A stretch of 64,000 nucleotides of DNA, taken from assembly GCA_900074885.1 (NCBI GenBank), contig FJUW01000010.1, positions 186,001 through 250,000 on the forward strand, given 5' to 3'. The DNA comes from Rhynchosporium graminicola (Eukaryota; Ascomycota; Leotiomycetes; Helotiales; Ploettnerulaceae). Shown piece after piece: positions 13,002 through 24,595 of this stretch. How positions within the stretch are numbered: position 1 is the stretch's first letter; every line of letters begins with the position of its first letter. The notes beneath the pieces are model-generated. The model was not told where the DNA came from. It made no database searches and worked only from the letters and a program-made list of their open reading frames with translations. The translations under genes were made by a program, and so were the position numbers.

Positions 13002-13023
13002 GGCTGGCTGGCTGGCTGGCTGG
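13002..13023. repeat. (GGCT)n microsatellite
   Basis: About five GGCT units in the region upstream of the ELL gene, possibly in its transcribed leader. Confidence 0.85.
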
Positions 13024-13464
13024 ACATGGCCTGCTGAGAGACTGGATACTGGAGGGAGACTGGAGACTGGAACGACCTCTCTTCCGCCTCGATCTGAACT
13101 GGGCCCCATCCCCTCTCACTGTACCGAACTGAACCGAACTCAACTCCCTGCTTGCTTTGCTTGTCATCTCACTCACTTGCTCCTCAAACACAAACACAAT
13201 CACTTTCACTCCTGACTGTGAATGATCCATTCTTTGATGTAATTGTGACTGTCCACGGGTTGACTCTCCGCAAGCAGCAATCAACCCAATCTTGCGTTTC
13301 CCCTTCTCAAATGGACTCCGTTACCACCGCTTAACGTCGAGATAGTTGAGAGCTGAGCATCGACAATCCCAGCAACCAGACTTGGTGTCGAGAAACCACG
13401 GTCGACCGAAACCCCATACGAAATCCACGAACTCGAACTTGCCTGTGGCAGACGAACATTCACT

Positions 13465-15855
13465 ATGCCTTCCCTCAATATCCCGTCGTCCGGCTTGTCG
13501 CTGCAGACCTCCCAAGGCAATGCCTCCAAGGCTGGCTCAATCTCTCGGGATGCTGTCGGGCTGACCTTGAGCAATGAAATGCTTGAGGAAATGATAAGAT
13601 GTGTACAAAATGGGAAAGGGCTTCAATTGTCGTTGGGGGAGAATCCTGTAAGCTTTCCGTTCACCTTTCGGTATTCTGAGATGTGGAGGATGAATGTTGC
13701 GTACTGGGCAATTATTCTGTTCACCTTCAAGATGGGAATCACCTCACAACCACCACATGGCGCTGGGCGCTTGCTATTGTCCGCCAACCACCATAATAAA
13801 ATATTTGCTAATACAAAACATACAGTCCATTTCCTACGGAAGCAAAGTACAACAACTGCAAACTTCCGACGACCCATTTACGTGCGATATCTTCCAAAGT
13901 ACCACTACTACCAATTCCGAGTCTTCGAGTCGCGCCGAGATGTCCTCGCAACTGAAAGCCAACCCTGCGAAGGGAACAATCAACGTTCCAAATAAGCTCA
14001 ACCATTCATTCTTTACATCACTCACTGGCAGGAAACTTATGCCAACTGCGTTCTCCGAAGCAGCTGGAAGAGCCAATATCAAATCTTCTACTACCACTGC
14101 ACCTGCCAAACCAGCCCCCAAGCCTTCCAATACGGCTGGTACTGACCATGCTTTGGCACAATTGCAAGGAGCTTTGGCGTCGGAGCAGCAGAAGAAGTTG
14201 GCGAATACGTAAGTGAACTTGGAGAACAACAAGAAATCAATTGACAGTTTGATAGCACCCAAATTATCAATGGCAACCTTGCAGCTCCCCGCCGTGGAGG
14301 GCCACCACCAAAGATGCTCACCAATAAGAGTAAATTTCTCTCGAGCAAGAATAATTCACTCGCCAGCGACACCACCCGCTCAATGCCCTCGAGTCCTGCG
14401 CTCTCTGGCGTTGGCTCCCCATCTCTCGGTCCCACTTCAATTCCCCTCTCCCAACAGCAAGCCGAGAAAGACAAGGAAGCTCGCAAACCTGTCATTCACC
14501 TCCTCGCAGTAGAGCCGCTTTCCGAAAAGACCATCCAGAACAGACTTCCTGACGTTGCCGAACAAGACCTGAACAACGCCTTACGAAAGGTTGGCGACTT
14601 GAACGATACAACTGGCAAGTGGGAGTTGCGAAAGGGATATTGGAAGGAATTGGATGTCTGGGCCTACAAGTACAGCGCGAATGAGGATCGTCAGCGTGCA
14701 ATTGATAATGCTGTCAAGCAGTATGACAAGATGCGTTTGGGTGTTTCGGAGCCGCAGTGGGAGCGGTTGTTGGTTAAGGCGGAGCGTGGCACGGGTAAGA
14801 GTCTGAGCAAGTTGCAAGCCGACATTGCAAAGGGCGTAGCGAGAAAGAACAATAGCCAGAACACAGATGGGTCTGGTCGGGAGACTCCAAATGGCGATGA
14901 AGATCTCTTGGATGAAAAGAATTTATCAAAGGTCAAAGGCGTGGATACTGCTCGATCATCTTCACAACCACCTACCACCAAGCCGAAGAAGACCAGCGAA
15001 AAGGAGGCTCAAGCAAAGCGACTGTTCTCAAAGAATCCACCCAAGTCAGCCAACAAGCCTGCACCAAAAGACAAACCTCTACCAAAAGATAAGCCTGCAG
15101 CAAAAGCAGCACCAGCTCCAGCCAGGAAGGGAGCACCAGCTCCCAAGTCCGGGTCCAAGGTTCTCTCTGCAGAATATGTTGAAGACTCAGACGAGGATGC
15201 AGAGCATCAAGTGCCAGTCAAAGAGAAGCCAAAGGCCAAACCCCAGCCCAAACCCCAGGCCAAGCCAGTAATGAAGCGAGCTCGAGAGGACGAACCCGAT
15301 ACCAGTGACTCCAGTATCCCCCTCAGCAAGAAGGTCAAAAAGGACGTCCCTCCAACTACTACCACCAATCATGCCACTACTGCTTCTAAACACCGCGTCT
15401 CGGATGCCAGCCAAACCTCGCGAGCCACCACCACCTCCTCGTACTCCTCGTACAATTCCGCCAAGAACAAGAGCAACTCTCCACAGAAATCCTCTCCTCT
15501 CGCCTCATCCCCGCCTACCAACGCCTCCGACATGGAGCATTCCGATCGCACCTCCTCCTCCGCATCTCCCGCATCCCGCTTCTCCACCAAGAATACTCGC
15601 TCTCCCATTCACAAGCGTCACCAGAAATCATCCTCAGTCACCTCATCCAGCTCCGGCCGGTCGCGCATTGAGCCAAAGGCCATCGAGCTTGCAACCACAT
15701 ACCGCCTATACTATCCTCGTTACGTCAAGCTCTTCGAGGAGGTTACGGCTGAGGGCGACAAGCGCACTAAGAGCAAGGAGCGCGATCTTCTCGATATGCA
15801 CTATCGGCTTTTGAAGATGCGTAAGGAGATCCAGAGCTACATGGCTGAGGAGTGA
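13465..15855 (+). CDS. ell1: RNA polymerase II elongation factor ELL
   Basis: Exons 13465-13647, 13826-14208 and 14256-15855 give 721 residues. Introns are 178 and 47 nt. An ELL-type winged-helix domain lies at about residues 265-355: IHLLAVEPLSEKTIQNRL, then LNNALRKVGDLN, then GKWELRKGYWKELDVW. This matches the IHLLAL-P-K and VANLN blocks of the ELL N-terminal family. A long Lys/Pro/Ser-rich disordered stretch follows, with basic runs (KKVKK, KRHQK) that could act as nuclear localisation signals. The last 60 residues (TTYRLYYPRYVKLFEEV through MRKEIQSYM) resemble the occludin/ELL C-terminal helical domain. ELL stimulates elongation by suppressing Pol II pausing, partnered by EAF in fission yeast. 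The family call rests mainly on the N-terminal block. A nearer acceptor at 14247 breaks the frame, so 14255 is used. Confidence 0.85.
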
Positions 15856-17268
15856 TCAAACCTCTATCGATCGAAATCTGCTTTTGGCAAATGCACATAT
15901 GACGAACATTCACAGATCATAGAGCTCAACGTGCATAATGAATCACGCATTCCTTTTTAACTACATACACATTCTCTTAAGACACGATACAATACAAGAC
16001 GACACGAGTCAGCTCATCAATTACATACCAATTGAGCATTTTTGCAGAGGAGCTACGGCGCGATTTGGGATTGAGTGGTTGGATGCGTGCATGGCTACGA
16101 TACGATATGACACGGATATGGGGTTTGCATGCAATCTGGCGGGTTCGTCGTCCAGAGTTTCTCATCTTGTTCACTGTCTCCCTATTTGCATGTACGTTGG
16201 AGAGATGGAGATAGATGGGTGGACATACAGACCAGAAACAGACAGACAGGAATTTCACGTGGCAATCGAAAGCTTAGAAGTGTAATGAAATGAAATGGAG
16301 ATGATCTACTTGAGCATAAGTCGTGAAAATATCTGTGCGATATTCTTCGTGAGTCAAATGTATACAAAGGGCCATGGATTTCGCTAGCAATTTACCAGCG
16401 AGCTTCTGCTTAGATGGGCTTAGATGGGTACCTAGGTAGACAGCCTCAATATAAAGGAGGACAGGCGCGCTTTGCTTTGCTAAGCTTTCATAGATTGGGC
16501 ATGGATTGGGCCGGCGTCTTGAAGTTGCTTTGCGGTAATGTAGCTTCATCGGAAGGAGATGAGGACTTTATGCACAGTGCGTGTATGTGGAGAATATGCT
16601 CCAGGCTGTATGTATGTGAGGGAGATGAAATATGATGGGAGCGCGGAGAGAGGAGATGAGAAATGAGTGAGGGGTTGGAAGAGGAGGGGGATGGAACGAG
16701 GCTAATTTTTCGCCTCGTTGCCAGCGGCGTGGCAGAGATCATCTTCCCTTGTAAATCCTGAAGAGTCGGATCCCTTGAAGACGCGAGGTGCGAGGTGCGG
16801 TGAGATATATGGGAGATAGCATTCTGGGATTTAAGGGGAAGATAGGAGGAAAAGCACAAGCATGAAAGTGGTGTCGAAGGCGACGAGACGTTTGGGTATT
16901 CGACTGCAATTCGTCGTAAATACGACGAAAGCAAGTATTCATTTCTCATCAATGGATCCAGGGTCATTAGTGTCTTTCCCATTCTAATGCACGATCCTGA
17001 TCCACGTAAGCGGCATCTAATTCATATGCGCCTTTTGATCAATCACAATCACTCCATCTACTCCTGCCCAAGCCGTCGCAAATCCTTCTAGACCAGAACC
17101 AAATGACTATTATATCAGCCAATGCCTGTCAAACTATCCCTACGGTCCATGCCATGCCATAGCCAGATTCTGCCTCTCGTGTTCCATTTGCCTTTGTATG
17201 CGCCGGTAGACTGAGTTTCGGAATATGCGATGGTGAGAGAATGTGTCGAGGCTTCATAAAAATGCCAC
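15856..17268. other. Intergenic, convergent 3' regions
   Basis: This holds the 3' flank of ELL and of the LC8 gene. The longest frame (minus, 16982-16488, 164 codons) is Ser/Pro/His-rich without a domain and is not called. A TACCTAGGTAG motif sits at about 16428. Confidence 0.5.
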
Positions 17269-17936
17269 TTATTGGGTTTTGAATAGGAGAATAGCGCAGT
17301 GGCCCAGGTAGAAGTAGATGAAATGCTTAGTCTCATGTGTAACAAAGGAGCCAAAGTTGCGGCCTACGATACAATGCCAAGTAGGTCCTTTGCGCTCGTC
17401 GAACTGGAAATATATTAGCTGATATTCCGGGCTGCTGCATCTGGATGAGAAGGAGAGCATACAGTTTTCTTGATGTGCATAGCAATATCCTGCTTCTTGT
17501 CAGCGTTTGATCAGGTCTTCAGAGAGTAAGTAGAGCTCACCTTCTCGACCGTGAATTTAGTCATAGCCTCTTGCGCTGTAAATCTGTTAGCTAGCATTCC
17601 CCCGCAATTATACCACTCCAAACATACCGATATCAATTGCCTCCTGCTGCATATCGTCGGTCTACCAGTATATCAGTCTTGTCGGTGACAGTGAACTTGA
17701 GTCGCATAAACTCTTACCATGTCCGCAGACTTGATTTGCGCTATCATCAAGTTAGCGGTCTGTTTGTTGACATTGTTTGTTTTGATTCGAGAAAGGGGTA
17801 TTTCAGAATCTTCTGACGTCCCAGGACATGGAAAATAAGAACAGGAGGTGCCTCTTGGTGATATTTCGGAAAGTGAACTGCAAAGACAAGAAATTGATAT
17901 ACCTTCTAGCTTTTCCTTCTTCTCAGTCGTCGACAT
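17269..17936 (-). CDS. nudG: Dynein light chain LC8 type
   Basis: Six exons on the minus strand (17936-17903, 17740-17718, 17661-17628, 17575-17541, 17489-17463, 17403-17269) join to 95 residues. The reading is [19 protein letters not shown], then [15 protein letters not shown], then [19 protein letters not shown], then [14 protein letters not shown], then [14 protein letters not shown]. This is the LC8/DYNLL fold almost residue for residue, about the usual 90 residues long. LC8 is a homodimeric hub that binds short linear motifs in dynein intermediate chain and many other partners. The name nudG follows Aspergillus usage. Exons of 23-35 nt are unusually small. The frame is open for another 103 codons upstream of the chosen ATG (see findings). 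It is divergent from MRD1. Confidence 0.95.
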
Positions 17937-18474
17937 CTTGAAGAGTTCGAGTGGGCACTCTCCAGGTAGATAGGTTCGCTGGGACTCAACAGTGCACTGT
18001 ATTGCGATCTCTTCGGTATTGTCGCTTGAATAGCTTACGGTCAATGGATAGCTAGAGATCAAGGTGAGATCAGTAGTAGTTGCAGCAACACGACGTAAAC
18101 TGTTCGATGATTCGTATGTTGTAGAAGTGCCTCTCGGATTGATAGCAATCTCCAGACCACCAGCACCAGCAAGGCTTGATGGGTCCAACTCTACTAGTCT
18201 CATCTCGGCGCTGGCAGGTGGACTCAGTTGAGTGACCCTGACCATTCACGGATGGGGAAGGAGCTACTTGGCTTTTGAGCGCCAGCGGGAGGGGTATGCT
18301 TGTGGGTGGGCTGGAGGCGGGGCAACGCAGCGGACAGACGCGTTCGAGCGGCCGCTCGCTAGCTCTGCCATAATTTTTCTTTACACTGGAAGCTGGAATA
18401 GCGATCGAACAAAACCGTGCAAAATCCTTCTACAACCTACCTCTGGTCCATCTTTGCTTGCGTTGATATTGAAG
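17937..18474. promoter_or_regulatory. Shared intergenic promoter region of LC8 and MRD1
   Basis: 538 bp separate the two divergent start codons, so promoters and leaders of both genes must lie here. I see no clear TATA box. A GC-rich patch lies at about 18290-18360. Confidence 0.6.
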
Positions 18475-21211
18475 ATGGACTCCTCAACGCCTGCGATAGC
18501 TTCATCGCGCATCTTCATCAAGGGTCTTCCCCCTTCTATATCCGAGGATGAGTTCAAGAAGCATTTTGGCACGAAGTATACTATCACAGATGCAAAACTA
18601 ATCTCCAGTCGGAGAATTGGCTATGTAGGATACAAAACACCAGAGGAGGCTACAAAAGCAGTCAAGTACTTCAACAAGACCTTTATACGCATGTCCAAGA
18701 TTGGTGTAGAGATTGCACGTCCTGTATGTGCTGCACTACACCTGCATTGCCAACCTTTCTAATCCTTCTAGATATCTGACTCTAATCTACCTGTCTCCAG
18801 GAAAGCACAGCGAGAACAAGAGCGTGAGAATGTTGCGGCAAGGAAGCAGGAGAAGGCAGACGCTGCAGCAGCTGCTGCTCTCAACGCCGGTACGAAGCGG
18901 AAGAGAGACGATTTGGATGAATCAGACCCTAAGTTAAAGGAGTTTATGGACATCATGCAACCGGCCTCGAAGCCAAAGACGTGGAAGACACAAACGGAAG
19001 ATGAGGAACCTCCAACGAAGATGCAAGCTATCGAGGTTCCTGAAGGGGAGAGTGATGGTGAATACGAGGTAGTGCCAAAGAAGGCCCGTAAAAGGAGTCC
19101 ACCGCCGCCAGCAGAAGTGCCGCTGGAAGTACCCTTACCAGCTACGGCAGTCGAGCCCGAAAGGACTAAGGAAGATATTCCTGAAGCGACTGCACCAACC
19201 ACAGATGAGGACTGGCTTCGAAGTAGGACCAATCGATTGCTGGATCTCGTCGATCCTGATGAGATAGGTGTTGCTACTACAGTTGATCCTGTGCAGGCTC
19301 AGCCTGCTATCGTGGTAGAAAGTACAGCTGAAGAAACGGTTTCCCAAGAAGGACCTCCTGCTGAAGCGGAAGCTGAAGAAGAAGCTAAGCAAGAAGATCC
19401 TACCATTGAAGCCATCAAGGCCACTGGCCGACTATTTGTACGAAATCTTCCCTACTCTGCAACGGAGGATGATCTGAAGGAGCACTTTTCCGCTTTTGGA
19501 TTTCTAGACGAGGTACGCGTTGTTCCCCATTTTCCTTAAACTCCTCGTTTCATGATGAATATCCAGATAGGGACAGCTTATGCTACAAGCATGTGATGAG
19601 AGCTGGACGAATAATTTTAGTAGATGCTTCGTGTTTTCTGAAAACGATAAAACTTCCACCTTGTTGTATTGTCATCAAGCTAGCTCGGTGCTAACACATG
19701 ACTGGTTTTAGGTACATCTGCCGGTCGATGCTGCTGGTACAAGCAAAGGATTCGTTCTTGTCCAATATTCGGATCCGAACGCAGCCGCAGAAGCCTTCCA
19801 CAATCTTGACGGTGAGCCTTTCCAAGGTAGGCTATTGCACATCATTCCTGCGTCTGCAAAAAGAGAGAATAAGCTGGATGAGTTCGCCATCGCGAAGCTG
19901 CCACTGAAGAAGCAGAAACAGGTCAAAAAAAAGATGGAAGCCACCTCTGCCTTCAATTGGAATTCCTTATTCATGAATCAAGATGCAGTTAACGAGGCCG
20001 TCGCTCATCGCCTTGGTGTTTCCAAGTCCGAAATGTTGGATCCAACCTCTGCAGACTCTGGATACAAGCAAGCAATTGCAGAAACTTCGGCCATTCAAGA
20101 GTCCAAATCCTACTTCTCCAAAAACGGCGTGGACCTGGATGCATTCAAGAGAAAAGAACGTGGTGACACCGCTATTCTCGTAAAGAATTTTCCCTATGGT
20201 ATGTCTCTTGAAGAGCTGAGGAAGATGTTTGAGCCTTTTGGACAGGTTCTTCGAGTCTTGATGCCACCGATTGGTACTATCGCTATTGTTGAGTTTGCTG
20301 AGCCCAGCCATGCTCGAGCAGCCTTTGCCAGCTTAGCATATCGACGCTTTCAAGATTCCGTGCTGTTTCTGGAGAAGGCACCGAAAAATATCTTCACAAC
20401 CCCCAGTAGCAATGTTACCATTGTACCATCTGATCGTGAAGTCGGCAAGTCCGGAAAAGAAAAGCTCTCAGCGTCTGACCTTCTCGAAAAGGAGAGTGCT
20501 GTGGAAACCCTTGACACATCAACCTTGTTTGTGAACAATCTCAACTTCACTACTACGAGTGATATCCTCACCGAGACGTTTCAACCTCTGGACGGGTTCA
20601 TCTCAGCTCGTGTCAAGACGAAAACAGACCCAAAGAAACCTGGTCAAGTACTTAGCATGGGTTTTGGTTTCCTTGAGTTTCGAAGTAAGGCCCAGGCTCA
20701 AGCCGCGCTCGCCACGATGGATGGTCATTTCCTAGAAGGTCATAAATTGACTATCAAGGCTTCACACAAGGGTCTTGATGCAGCCGAAGAGAAACGGAAA
20801 GAAGACAATGCGAAAAAGCAAGCTGGTAAGCGCACCAAGATCATCATCAAGAATCTTCCGTTCCAGGCCACCAAACAAGATGTGCGGGCTTTGTTTGGTA
20901 CCTATGGGCAACTCCGCTCCGTTCGCGTTCCCAAGAAATTTGATCACACCACCCGTGGATTCGCCTTCGCAAATTTCATTACGGCTCGCGAAGCGGAGAA
21001 TGCGCTAGAGGCTCTGAAAGACACACATCTTCTCGGCCGCCGCTTGGTTATAGAGTTCGCCGCCGATGACGCGGTTGATGCCGAAGAAGAGATCGCAAAG
21101 ATGGAGAAGAGAACAGGAGCGCAGGTGAACAAGGTCGCAGCGCACAAGCTTACAGGCGGTAGCCGCAACCGGAAGAAATTTGATATCGAAGGGGATGAGG
21201 AAATGGATTGA
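18475..21211 (+). CDS. mrd1: Multiple RNA-recognition-motif protein MRD1 (ribosome biogenesis)
   Basis: Exons 18475-18723, 18772-19512 and 19712-21211 give 829 residues, the usual fungal length. Five RRM domains are visible. RRM1 is at the N-terminus (SRIFIKGLPPSI). RRM2 spans intron 2 (GRLFVRNLPYSAT, then GFVLVQYSDP). RRM3 is at about 481-555 (AILVKNFPYG, IAIVEFAEP). RRM4 is at about 600-680 (TLFVNNLNFTT, GFGFLEFRS). RRM5 is at about 705-780 (KIIIKNLPFQAT, RGFAFANF). RNP1 and RNP2 motifs are intact in the later domains. An acidic linker separates RRM1 and RRM2. MRD1 binds pre-rRNA and U3 snoRNA in the nucleolar small-subunit processome and is needed for 18S rRNA processing. Introns are 48 and 199 nt, both in phase 0. 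Confidence 0.96.
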
Positions 21212-22148
21212 GGGGGTTTGGATGAAGATATCTCGCCTCCTTGGCAGGATCAAATCTCGCTTTGCGAAGGCGTTTAGCTCCCTTGCCGCGACTACCGCAA
21301 GCGTCCATCCCTTTACAGAATCAAAGCACCTCCTTTGCATTAGAGGTCCCTGTCATTTAGTCTCAGTGAAAGCCTTCCAGTCATCAATACCCGGCAATCC
21401 CTGACTATTCAATAATATCGGCATGTTGAACTTGCACCCAAGACTGTCTGGCCCTTGTGATCTTTTCTTCGCTCCATATGGAATGAATAAGTCAACGCAC
21501 AATTAACTAAGCTCCTTTTGGCATTGTTTTCACATTTGAAATTTTTTATTCTCGCGTTTATTATGTTGCCCCCCCTCCACCTGGGTGTATATTTTCTTGA
21601 GCTTTATCTGGACTGGGTAGTGTGGCACATTCCCATACAAGATGATGCATTCCTTCAATCACTCCAGGGACGATTTTCGTGCGCAGAAACGTCGTTCTCA
21701 CGGAGTTGTCCTTGCCTCAAGAGATTAAACATGGCCACTCCTGTTGTTGGTAATGATGGCCCTGTCTTTGACAGTGTAGCTCTAGATGGTTGTATGGAGT
21801 GAGTACGCTTCCGGGCACACTTGTTGCTCGAGCTGGTCCAACCCCATGCAACCACCCTGCATGCAAACCTGTCAAACGTCTCTCACATCTATACGGTCAT
21901 GACCTTCCTCTTATAAGCCCGAATCTGCTCTTCCATTCTCAAGTCACCTGTCAACATTCCCTCCTTCATTTTTTCGTTGCCATTCCTCCAAACATTTTTA
22001 ACTACAATCCTTATCCTCCTTTGACCAACAAAATCTCTTTGCATCCAGCCTTACCAAGCTTGCGAATGTACCTGTGAATTACCCGGTGACGACACTAGAA
22101 CTTCCTAGGTGAGCGACACATTCTTAGCCACGAAGCTACACACGATCG
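21212..22148. other. Intergenic, promoter region of the TEA-domain gene
   Basis: This holds the 3' flank of MRD1 and the upstream region of the TEA gene. The T-rich and CT-rich stretch at 21880-22080 is typical of a fungal promoter or leader. No conserved frame was seen. Confidence 0.5.
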
Positions 22149-24595
22149 ATGGACTACCGTCGGCGGATATTGCCTACAGACTATACACTTCAACTCCCAC
22201 TGGATAACCCCAGTGAAGTCTCTAGAACCCGTCAGCCTCTTTCAGACTCCGCTGGGAACGCTCAGCATCACAGCCTGGCTTCAGCGGGGCTTTATCATGA
22301 TAGCAAAGGACATCACAATGTACCCACAGTACCTTCCCAACCACAGCGCCAGTCCGTAGGGCAAACACTAGAAGTTCGACGACAAGGTACTCGTCGTCAA
22401 CGACAGTTGAGGTTCAATAGGAATCCTATCGTGGAGTGTGCCCAATATCAAGCCTATCGCAACCGACAGAATCGAGAAGGCAGCGATGAGGACAAGATAT
22501 GGCCAGATGTATTGGAGGATGCTTTTCTCGATGGTAACAATGTTGCTCAATATTGTCTTAACTGACAGCTAACCCAATAATAGCACTCATGTATCTGCCT
22601 AGGATGGGTCGGATGAAGTTCTCTTACGAAGGCAAACCCCACGGCCGGAACGAGCTCATCAGAGTATATCTATGGCTTTCTTACCTTAAATCACTTCCTC
22701 CTGGAGCTCGACCCAATCACGGTCTGAAGCGAACTCGCAAGCAAGTCTCAAGCCACATTCAGGTGCTCAAGAATTTGTTCAAAGAACATCCTGCATGTAA
22801 GATATGTCCTCTATAGACGTATGGCACGGCTAATTATCTTCAAGATCACCACATGTTTCCTCCTCCATCAGATCCCAAGAATGGCTTCGAGGATTCTTTT
22901 AAGGATGATCGAAGCCATTCTTTTAAGGATGATCCTTGTCTGCAGGCACTTTCCCAAGGCCGATTGCCTACGAACATGTACGGTCAATTCGAGCAGCAAA
23001 GTCATGTAGTAATGACACCTACCTCCCCAATGCGACCCGTCCTCTTTTGGTTGCTCATGACATCTTCGTCCATATCTTTTGACGATTGCCGTCGTGATTT
23101 TCATGAGGAAGACCTCAACAACGAAGACCTAGTTGCGCATAAGTTCTCAAGACTTTCCATGCAAAGACAGCGGGATAGTCTGGAGTCAGTTCCAAGTTGG
23201 AGGCAGAGGTTTCCGTTATTGCAGCAACTGTCTAGCTCAGGCGAACTGGACTGCGAGATTGTTCACATGGAAGCATCGCTCAATCTTCTCACAAATCAGC
23301 CTCCTGAGGGATCGGAGCTTTGTAGTCGTATGGTTCTTGCAATGCCCGGTAGACAGCACGATACAGAGTGGAGAATTGTCACAACGCTGAGCAAACCTCC
23401 TGAGCTTTACCGAGACCAGATATCGGATCCACCTCTGCAGGCACAGGCGTTTGCTGTTGATGTTACGTTGACGGATAACGGAGAGACTCGGATCAAAGTA
23501 CCGTTTCCAGCAAGTCCCTGGGCGCAGGCCTTTTCATGTCTGCAGAGTATTCAATCAAAGTTCGAAGAGAAGCAGGAAAACTCGTTTAACACAGGCATGG
23601 GCTCAACTCGGCCGGCTCGCGAATATGTTGAATCAATCTCGATGTACCAAGAAGTACAATCAGCCCCCGGACCGGACTCTCCATTTGTACGAAGGTCAAT
23701 AATATTGTGGACCTTTCGCCAAGCGTCAAGCAGTGAACGGAATGGTACAACCTGGCGATATCTTGACTCGGCACCACTCCCTCGTCGGATGTGTATGTCA
23801 CCGTCACCGCATTCAAGTCATCAGTTGCACCCCAGCATGAACGAGAACTTCAACAGCTGGTCGAATACTCCTCTCCAACTGCAGCATTCTAGCATGCAGG
23901 AACCTTTCGTGCAAGGCCTCGCTACACCACCACATACCGCAGGCCCGCAGTCGCCATTATTCCCCCCAAGCTACGGATATAGTCAATCATACGACATGCC
24001 AAGCGAGAAATTGAGCTTTATCTCTAATACAAACACCATCGACAGCGACTCCACACTTGTAGATAACGACGTGGCAGCTAACATCGATAACTTTCTTACC
24101 AACTCGCATCATCACCTGAACTGTTTCGAGCAAGCATCATCCCAAGGGTGGCAGTTACCTAACGCCGAGAATTTCGATGTTGATCCGAGCTGGACGAATT
24201 ACACCGTACCAACCACCACCCCGGCTTTGGGATGGGATTCTGCTGAAGCAAAAACTCATGCCTGGCCAGATCTACCACTCGACGGCAAAAGCTGGGACCA
24301 TCACATAATCGAGGGGACAGGCGACAAGGAGTGGACTGAAGATATCAGCAATAGTCCTGTCAAAGGCTCAGAGAACCAAATCGAGCAGAGCATCGAGCAG
24401 AAACTCCTTCCTTGGAACGAGAGCCATCGCAGCCCTGCCGATATCAAGCAGAACTATGATCAATTGACAGTCGATACAATTCCTGAGATCATCAACAACG
24501 AGAGCGAGAATTTGCGAGCTGAAAACAAAGATCTAGAGTGGCAAGATGATCAGGATGAGTTCGACTATGCGGCGCTGGCTGGACGGCTTAAGTAA
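22149..24595 (+). CDS. abaA: TEA/ATTS-domain transcription factor, AbaA type
   Basis: Exons 22149-22533, 22584-22796 and 22845-24595 give 782 residues, close to the length of Aspergillus AbaA. The TEA/ATTS DNA-binding domain lies at about residues 116-195 and is rebuilt only by splicing: KIWPDVLEDAFLDALMYLP, then GRNELIRVYLW, then RTRKQVSSHIQVLKNLF. Helix 3 with QVSSHIQVLK is the recognition element known from TEF-1, TEC1 and AbaA. Introns are 50 and 48 nt. The long C-terminal part is Ser/Gln/Asn-rich and ends in an acidic stretch, without a second domain I recognise. AbaA controls late asexual development in Aspergillus; the role in this species is inferred. A short duplicated SFKDD segment lies just after the domain. 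Confidence 0.92.

Larger units (their letters stand above)
5992..13464. other. 7.5 kb gene-poor region rich in TAGG/TACC simple repeats
   Basis: No frame here has a recognisable domain, convincing splice sites or protein-like composition. The region is studded with short runs of TAGG/CCTA and the palindrome TACCTAGGTA (for example near 6345, 7500, 7615, 8450, 10140, 10215, 10780, 11230, 12420 and 12690), plus other microsatellites listed separately. The last few hundred bases before 13465 are CT-rich and probably form the promoter and 5' UTR of the ELL gene. A gene with many tiny exons or a non-coding RNA cannot be excluded. Confidence 0.5.

Noticed and set aside
16488..16982. 164-codon minus-strand frame
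   Set aside because: Ser/Pro/His-rich with no domain. It lies in the convergent 3' regions of ELL and LC8.
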